From UBA1715 sp045615765 (lineage in GTDB: Bacteria; Bacteroidota; Bacteroidia; Bacteroidales; UBA1715): 64,000 bases of DNA. The notes under the pieces were generated by a model, which worked only from the letters and a program-made list of their open reading frames with translations, ran no database searches and was not told where the DNA came from. The DNA is taken from assembly GCA_045615765.1 (NCBI GenBank), contig JAZLFM010000053.1, positions 17,911 through 81,910 of the forward strand. The letters are read 5' to 3'. Shown one piece after another: positions 59,981 through 64,000 of the stretch (positions within the stretch are counted from its first letter, which is position 1; every line of letters begins with the position of its first letter). A program made the translations under genes and the position numbers.

Positions 59981-60461
59981 ATTCCAAATAGATTTTTACG
60001 GTGTATTTGTTCCGTCGAGGTTGGTTGTAGGAATAGTACAGACCACTTGTTGCGATTGGCGTTTCTTCCTTTTCCTCGACGATGAATTTCATACTCGTTC
60101 CCGATGTAATGTCGATTGGCTTGTCAAATTCAACCTTGTTGCCGTTGAAAGAGCAGTCGTGCAGGTTTTCGCACGAATAGATTGGCGAGTTTGCCACAAT
60201 CACATCGGTCTTATTCATACAGATTGAGAGTGAGCCGAGTTGAGCCGATAGAATTTCCTTGACGGTCGTGTTGTCGTTTGGGTCGGTGTACTCCAAATGT
60301 GTCATTATTGTACACGTGTCGAGTTCGGCAAAACAACAAAAACTTTTTATTTTTCTTACTTTGGCAGGAAGCACGATGGTTTTCTCAAACACGTCGCCAA
60401 ACGTGAAGTCGTTGCCACCTGCAAGACGGTCGGGTATTTCTATTTCTGCAACGTAAAGCAT
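59970..60461 (-). CDS. Beta-rich protein of the virus-like block (B)
   Basis: The 163-residue protein is made of short strands (MLYVAEIEIPDRLAGG, TFGDVFEKTIVLPAKVRKIK and others) with a Cys-containing SFCCFAELDTCT segment. It has no recognised family. The pattern of two small beta-sandwich genes in a row followed by a coiled-coil and a fibre-like gene fits a spike or vertex assembly, but this is inference. Confidence 0.5.
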   Translation of the reverse strand: MLYVAEIEIPDRLAGGNDFTFGDVFEKTIVLPAKVRKIKSFCCFAELDTCTIMTHLEYTDPNDNTTVKEILSAQLGSLSICMNKTDVIVANSPIYSCENLHDCSFNGNKVEFDKPIDITSGTSMKFIVEEKEETPIATSGLYYSYNQPRRNKYTVKIYLEYDK

Positions 60462-60466
60462 AACTC

Positions 60467-60826
60467 CTAATTTTCAAGAACCAAATAAAAATCGAGTAGC
60501 ACGTCCGACGTGCCTTTGTTGGTCAGTGTCAAATCCATTTCCGACGAACGTGCAGGAATGCCATCAGCCGAAAAGTCGTACACTACGTTTTTCAGTTCCA
60601 CGTTGCCGTTGAACGTGAGCAACATTGCGTTAGTGCCTTTGGGTAGGATTTCCTGTTGTGCGATTTTTAGGAGCAACGACACCTGTGAAAGGTTCGTGTT
60701 AGCCGACACAGGCACGATGAAAGCACCTGTGCATTTCGCATAATTCTCCAATAGTTGTTCTGAAAGCACCGTTTCAGCACCTGCAGGAACTCTAACTTCC
60801 TGCCATATTTGAAAACTTCTTTTCAT
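60467..60826 (-). CDS. Small jelly-roll-like protein (C)
   Basis: The 119-residue protein has clear alternating strands (FQIWQEVRVPAGAETVLSEQ, GAFIVPVSANTNLSQVSLLL, MLLTFNGNVELKNVVYDFSA, DVLLDFYLVLEN) with about eight strands predicted. This fits a small jelly-roll or immunoglobulin-like domain. Candidate roles are vertex or cement protein. It is directly downstream of the 423-residue gene. Confidence 0.5.
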   Translation of the reverse strand: MKRSFQIWQEVRVPAGAETVLSEQLLENYAKCTGAFIVPVSANTNLSQVSLLLKIAQQEILPKGTNAMLLTFNGNVELKNVVYDFSADGIPARSSEMDLTLTNKGTSDVLLDFYLVLEN

Positions 60827-60828
60827 TT

Positions 60829-62100
60829 CTAACAGACTTTTTTATAAATGAATAAAACATAAAGGTCAAAGTTTGAGATTTCCATACCGCAAGCCGTTTC
60901 CACCATATTGGATTTCTTCGACACTACGAAAGAGATGTTTCTCTTGATTGGTTCGTCAAAGTTGAAAATAGCTTTTCGGAACGGTATTTTGTCGGTTGCC
61001 GAAAATAGGAGCAAGTCCGTTTTGTTCGGAATTACCTCGTTGTCTGCTCCCGATATTGTGAAATTGACGTGTATGTCGGAGTTCAACACACGGTCAATGC
61101 CGTTTGCGGTCATTATGGGATAAAAGAACATTGCGGTCGGTTCGTGGTCGAATACAAACTGAAACTCGTTTCCGTAAGTTGTTTCTCCGTTTGAGTTGTT
61201 TGCAATGTACTTTGATATTTGAGCAGTCGGTATTGTTTCGTATTGCGTTCCGTTGAATGAATAATGAGAACGGTAGTAAGCAATGCCGTTGATTGTTACC
61301 TCGTCGCTCTGTAGTGGTTCTTCCACTATGTCGGGGGCGGTCGGTTCTTCGGAAATTATAGGTTCTTCGCCCAATGTTTCAGTAGGTTGTGAAACAGGGT
61401 TAACCGTAACAGGTTGTTGTGGTTCTTCTCCCTCTTCGCCACCGTCAACCCACGCTTGGTGTGCCGTTTCCCATTCTCCGTATGCCGTTATATATGCTTC
61501 GTAGTTGTTGTATGCAGTCCACGCTTCCGACAATTCCTGCCATTGTGCGTGTGCTTCGGTCTGTGCCGTGTATTCGGCAAGAGCCACGTTGTATGAAGCG
61601 AGTGCCGTTTGATACGTATTGTAGGTTATCAGGTCTTCCTCATACATTTCGTCTAAAAGTCGGAAAGCCCTTTCTAATGCCTGTCGTGCTTCCTGTCCCG
61701 TAGGTTTACCTTTTAGGCGTAGTTGTTTTGTTTCAACGAAATCAAAACCTTTGCTTTCGTCAACTTCCTTATCGGAACACATAAAGACGATGTTGAAATC
61801 GTTATTCTTTATTCCCGAAATTTTAATTTCGGATAGGTTTACGTTCAAATTTACGTTCAAAGCAACATCATACCATTTGTGTCTGCGGTTGCCGTATGGC
61901 ACGTTGGTCATAAAGGGCAGTACAATCAAGTCACGGCAGATTTGCTTTCCGTCGATGATGATGGAAATCTTGTCCAACGTGCGTTTGTACTCAAACAGTG
62001 CATCGTTTTTGCTTTCAAAAAAGACTGCACGTATTGATTTAACACCTATTGGTGTCGTGGTCTGTATGTAGTCGCTTTCGCTTGGAACGGTAAAGAACAT
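60829..62100 (-). CDS. Two-beta-domain protein with an aromatic coiled-coil insert
   Basis: The 423-residue protein (ATG at 62100; a TTG upstream at 62157 lies in a hairpin-rich leader) has an N-terminal beta domain (about 1-115), a helical insert at about 140-235 with regularly spaced Y and W (AYITAYGEWETAHQAW), a Pro/Glu-rich linker (about 235-275), and a second beta domain (about 290-423, ending FDLYVLFIYKK). The two beta domains could be related folds. A capsid or receptor-attachment role is possible. A hairpin GTCGTGTCGG / CACGGC lies in the leader. Confidence 0.5.
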   Translation of the reverse strand: MFFTVPSESDYIQTTTPIGVKSIRAVFFESKNDALFEYKRTLDKISIIIDGKQICRDLIVLPFMTNVPYGNRRHKWYDVALNVNLNVNLSEIKISGIKNNDFNIVFMCSDKEVDESKGFDFVETKQLRLKGKPTGQEARQALERAFRLLDEMYEEDLITYNTYQTALASYNVALAEYTAQTEAHAQWQELSEAWTAYNNYEAYITAYGEWETAHQAWVDGGEEGEEPQQPVTVNPVSQPTETLGEEPIISEEPTAPDIVEEPLQSDEVTINGIAYYRSHYSFNGTQYETIPTAQISKYIANNSNGETTYGNEFQFVFDHEPTAMFFYPIMTANGIDRVLNSDIHVNFTISGADNEVIPNKTDLLLFSATDKIPFRKAIFNFDEPIKRNISFVVSKKSNMVETACGMEISNFDLYVLFIYKKVC

Positions 62101-62176
62101 TATTGTAAGATTTTTGAAAAAGTCAGCCGTGCCGTTTCCGACACGACCGACTTCCAACTATGACAAATACACTTGC

Positions 62177-62803
62177 TTACGCTTTGTTTGTTTTGATTCC
62201 GTGAAAGATGATTCTCACTGCACGGTGTTCGGGAGTTTCGCCCGATAGGTTGTATGCCTTTGGCAAATACAATGTCGGGATAATGTCCGTCATCGGAATG
62301 AAAATCTTTGCACAGTCAAAGGCGTGATAACCTGTCAATTCCTTGTCGCCACCGTCTTTTTTGAACACCTCGTTCGACGAGCGTGGATACAGGATTTTGT
62401 CGCCCTGTTTGATTTCCAACTCGCCACCTGCGATGTTTTCGTCAATCTTGCCGTAGGTTGCCGACTTGATTGCTTCTTCGGAACTGCCCGAAACGGTTGC
62501 TTCCAACAACTGCATACCTGTAAGATATGCGTATGTGCTTGCTTCCAATTTTCGGTTGTTCAAGTTTGTGATACCGACTTTCTTGGTGTCCGACGATTGC
62601 ATTAACTCAACGGTCGTTTCAGCACCCAAATAGCGTGTTGCGTACATTGAATAGTCAACCGTATGCAACACACCGTTAATCAATGCGTCAGCAACTGCCT
62701 TGTCGATTTTGCCCATACGAGCCTCGAACTCTGATTTTCCTCTTGTGAACCACGTTCCGATGAACGGATTTCTACGTACTTTTTTTGAAATTTCTTCTGC
62801 CAT
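62177..62803 (-). CDS. Candidate major structural protein
   Basis: The 208-residue protein opens EISKKVRRNPFIGTWFTRGK, followed by helices and strands, and has the beta-rich end HRAVRIIFHGIKTNK. It is uncharged overall and lacks a membrane segment or enzymatic motif. Its position between the 181-residue membrane protein and the two-beta-domain protein, and the composition, make it a candidate for a capsid protein, but no fold is proven. Confidence 0.45.
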   Translation of the reverse strand: MAEEISKKVRRNPFIGTWFTRGKSEFEARMGKIDKAVADALINGVLHTVDYSMYATRYLGAETTVELMQSSDTKKVGITNLNNRKLEASTYAYLTGMQLLEATVSGSSEEAIKSATYGKIDENIAGGELEIKQGDKILYPRSSNEVFKKDGGDKELTGYHAFDCAKIFIPMTDIIPTLYLPKAYNLSGETPEHRAVRIIFHGIKTNKA

Positions 62804-62834
62804 CTTTACATTAGTTTAATTAGTTATTACTCTG

Positions 62835-63380
62835 TTACATAAGGTCAACTCCGTCAACTTGGTTTTCAAAATCGACTTCCTCGTCAGCCCCCTGCACCGT
62901 GTCAACATCGGAGTTTACCGTGTCTGGAGTTTCGTGAAACGTCTTTTCCAAATCGTAGTTTGAAGGGAGTTGGTCGAAATTTGTGATGTTGCCTATACCT
63001 GGCAACGGAATTTGTTCGTCGTCGCCACCCAACGAAATCTTGTTTTCTCCCAAGAAATTGTTGGCAAGCGATACGCCACCTGCAGCACCAATACCAAGTC
63101 CCACCATTTTGAGGTGTGGTTCTTTCACTAACAGGCTTGTCGCCAAACCAACACCAACCGTTGCGAGTGGAGCGACGATTTTCGACGTTGTTCCGTCAAG
63201 TCCGAGCAGGTCAGTACCCGATACCGAATCCTTTTTGCTCACAAATTTTTGTACCAAAGAACCTACGGCAAGACCGCCAACAAGGCAAAGTCCCTTTACT
63301 CCGTAGTCCTTTACAGACACTTTGCCCAAGCCACCGCTTGTGGCACGTCTGCGTTTACGTCTTTTCTTTTCTTCTGCCAT
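62835..63380 (-). CDS. Gly/Ala-rich membrane protein with a basic N-terminus
   Basis: The 181-residue protein starts KKRRKRRRATSGGLGKVS, then has hydrophobic segments near 32-45, 70-87 and 93-109 (LCLVGGLAVGSLVQKF, VAPLATVGVGLATSLL, LGIGAAGGVSLANNFLG), and an acidic tail (about 140-181). Similar repeated small-residue helices occur in proteins of viral internal membranes. No family recognised. Confidence 0.55.
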   Translation of the reverse strand: MAEEKKRRKRRRATSGGLGKVSVKDYGVKGLCLVGGLAVGSLVQKFVSKKDSVSGTDLLGLDGTTSKIVAPLATVGVGLATSLLVKEPHLKMVGLGIGAAGGVSLANNFLGENKISLGGDDEQIPLPGIGNITNFDQLPSNYDLEKTFHETPDTVNSDVDTVQGADEEVDFENQVDGVDLM

Positions 63381-63411
63381 TTTTTTATGATTTTTAATGA
63401 GTTATTACTTC

Positions 63412-63807
63412 CTACAATAGATTGATTACTTTGTGGCTCGCACGTGCTTTCTTTCTACGTCGAATGCCGTTCAACGCCTTTTTCTTGTTGTTGTCGATGA
63501 GTTTGTACACACCGTAGCCTACTCCAAGACCACAGAGGATAATGCCACCGATTTTCAGTTTCTTCTTTGCACTTTCTGTTAAATTGAAATTCATAATGCC
63601 TCTCTTTTTATTGTTGTTACCGTTTACTATCCTTGAAAAAAGTTCCTGTGAACACGTCGTTACTCCGTATGCTTTGTTCAAAGCCGTTTCGGTTGCGTCG
63701 CCGAAATAACCGTCGGCAGTAACGCCAATCTTTGATTGGAGCGTTTGCGTGTTCGTGCCTTTCATTCCTTTCTGTAGAGGAAAACTTTCGTTTACGTATG
63801 TTGCCAT
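63412..63807 (-). CDS. Peptidoglycan-binding plus transmembrane protein
   Basis: The 131-residue protein has an N-terminal PG_binding_1-like repeat: LQKGMKGTNTQTLQSKIGVT and ADGYFGDATETALN (about 11-48). It then has a single hydrophobic helix near 88-106 (GGIILCGLGVGYGVYKLI) and a basic C-terminus (RRRKKARASHK). A wall-binding domain with a membrane anchor suits entry or lysis. It is located beside the other Gly-rich single-span proteins. Confidence 0.7.
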   Translation of the reverse strand: MATYVNESFPLQKGMKGTNTQTLQSKIGVTADGYFGDATETALNKAYGVTTCSQELFSRIVNGNNNKKRGIMNFNLTESAKKKLKIGGIILCGLGVGYGVYKLIDNNKKKALNGIRRRKKARASHKVINLL

Positions 63808-63824
63808 TTCTTTCTCTTTTTATC

Positions 63825-64000
63825 TTAATTGTTAGTTGCCGATTGATGGGTTGCGTAGACAATGCCACCGATAAGCAGTAGTCCGCCACCGATAAGTGCG
63901 ACTTTTTTGAACGTGCTGTCGCCGTCGTTGTTTACGTCGGTCGGCACATTCTCAATCTCCTCGTTTTTCGGTGTAATTATATTCTTTACAGTAGTGGTTA
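63825..64000 (-). CDS. Partial single-span membrane protein (truncated by window edge)
   Basis: The frame is open to the window edge and ends at a TAA at 63825. The visible 57 residues have an acidic stretch (EEIENVPTDVNNDGDSTF) followed by KKVALIGGGLLLIGGIVYAT, a Gly-rich membrane helix much like those of the neighbouring proteins. The start lies beyond the window. Confidence 0.6.
   Translation of the reverse strand, partial: TTTVKNIITPKNEEIENVPTDVNNDGDSTFKKVALIGGGLLLIGGIVYATHQSATNN

Larger units (their letters stand above)
44034..64000. mobile_element. Integrated element (candidate tailless prophage), left end to beyond window
   Basis: The proposed left border is the tRNA-Gly fragment at 44034-44075. 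The proposed content is AT-rich plus-strand cargo (44328-48095) followed by a dense minus-strand virus-like block (48137-64000) with visibly higher GC and different codon use. Inside the border, tandem CGCAAGTTTTT words at 44136-44160 resemble integrase arm sites. No integrase, terminase, portal or relaxase gene is seen in the window, so type and right end remain open. Confidence 0.6.

Noticed and set aside
62100..62157. TTG at 62157 as the start of the two-beta-domain gene
   Set aside because: The 19 extra residues fall over an RNA hairpin and have no fold-like pattern; the ATG at 62100 is more likely.

Overview
The window comes from an AT-rich member of the Bacteroidota, most likely order Bacteroidales. 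The evidence is the gene content (PspC/CinA, Nif3 with a C4 zinc-ribbon protein, a C10 peptidase with a Spi-type propeptide, the xylose isomerase pathway, a Bacteroidota-type aryl-polyene-like pigment cluster), promoters of the TAnnTTTG type, and weak Shine-Dalgarno signals. No rRNA, complete tRNA, CRISPR array or transposase gene was seen.

Positions 1-37922 read as ordinary chromosome. A minus-strand housekeeping block (nadD, zinc-ribbon protein, Nif3) faces a plus-strand run (PspC, cinA, low-molecular-weight phosphatase, GH5 glycanase lipoprotein). Positions 5830-15322 are a tightly packed minus-strand type II fatty-acid/polyketide cluster resembling aryl polyene or flexirubin clusters: two ketosynthases, a chain-length-factor-like protein, a KS-like small protein, two acyl carrier proteins, two hotdog dehydratase-like proteins, a thioesterase, a methyltransferase, an LpxL-like acyltransferase, a LolA-like carrier, a small DMT-type membrane protein and a GT2. 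No ketoreductase, starter-unit ligase or MMPL exporter is present in it. Next come dnaB, fmt, a Wza/Wzc exopolysaccharide export pair, an aldehyde dehydrogenase/SDR pair, and a xylBA-transporter operon with a repeat-containing control region. After these are a secreted C10 protease, a small PLD-like protein, pdxJ and a putP-like symporter.

Positions 37994-43915 are accessory. One to two genes at a time (membrane protein, broken lipoprotein, zeta-like toxin pair, WG-repeat lipoprotein with a FISUMP-like partner) sit between copies or partial copies of a roughly 150-bp repeat family. This looks like a cassette array rather than an IS insertion, because no transposase is present.

A 42-nt 3' fragment of a tRNA-Gly(TCC) gene lies at 44034-44075 on the minus strand with its terminator on the left. 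This is the expected footprint of a tRNA-targeting integrated element lying to its right. The right-hand part (44076 to past the window edge) has two layers. AT-rich plus-strand cargo (a decayed PIN toxin-antitoxin pair, a CHAT/caspase-like protein, a putative metalloprotease lipoprotein) ends at a strong terminator at 48095. A higher-GC, strictly minus-strand block of about 22 closely packed genes follows: a RadA-like ATPase, a Strawberry-notch-type helicase split by a +1 frameshift, a DNA methyltransferase-like protein, a lysine-rich basic protein, a membrane-anchored amidase, an annexin-repeat-like membrane protein, a fibre-like protein, several beta-rich proteins, and several small Gly-rich single-span membrane proteins. 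No terminase, portal, tail tube or relaxase is visible, so a tailless (possibly membrane-containing) prophage is the working hypothesis. The integrase, the packaging ATPase and an intact tRNA-Gly are predicted beyond the right edge.

The most interesting points are this element, an almost invariant 14-residue C-terminal tail shared by its helicase and methyltransferase, the helicase frameshift, the annexin-like repeat and the repeat-bounded cassettes.
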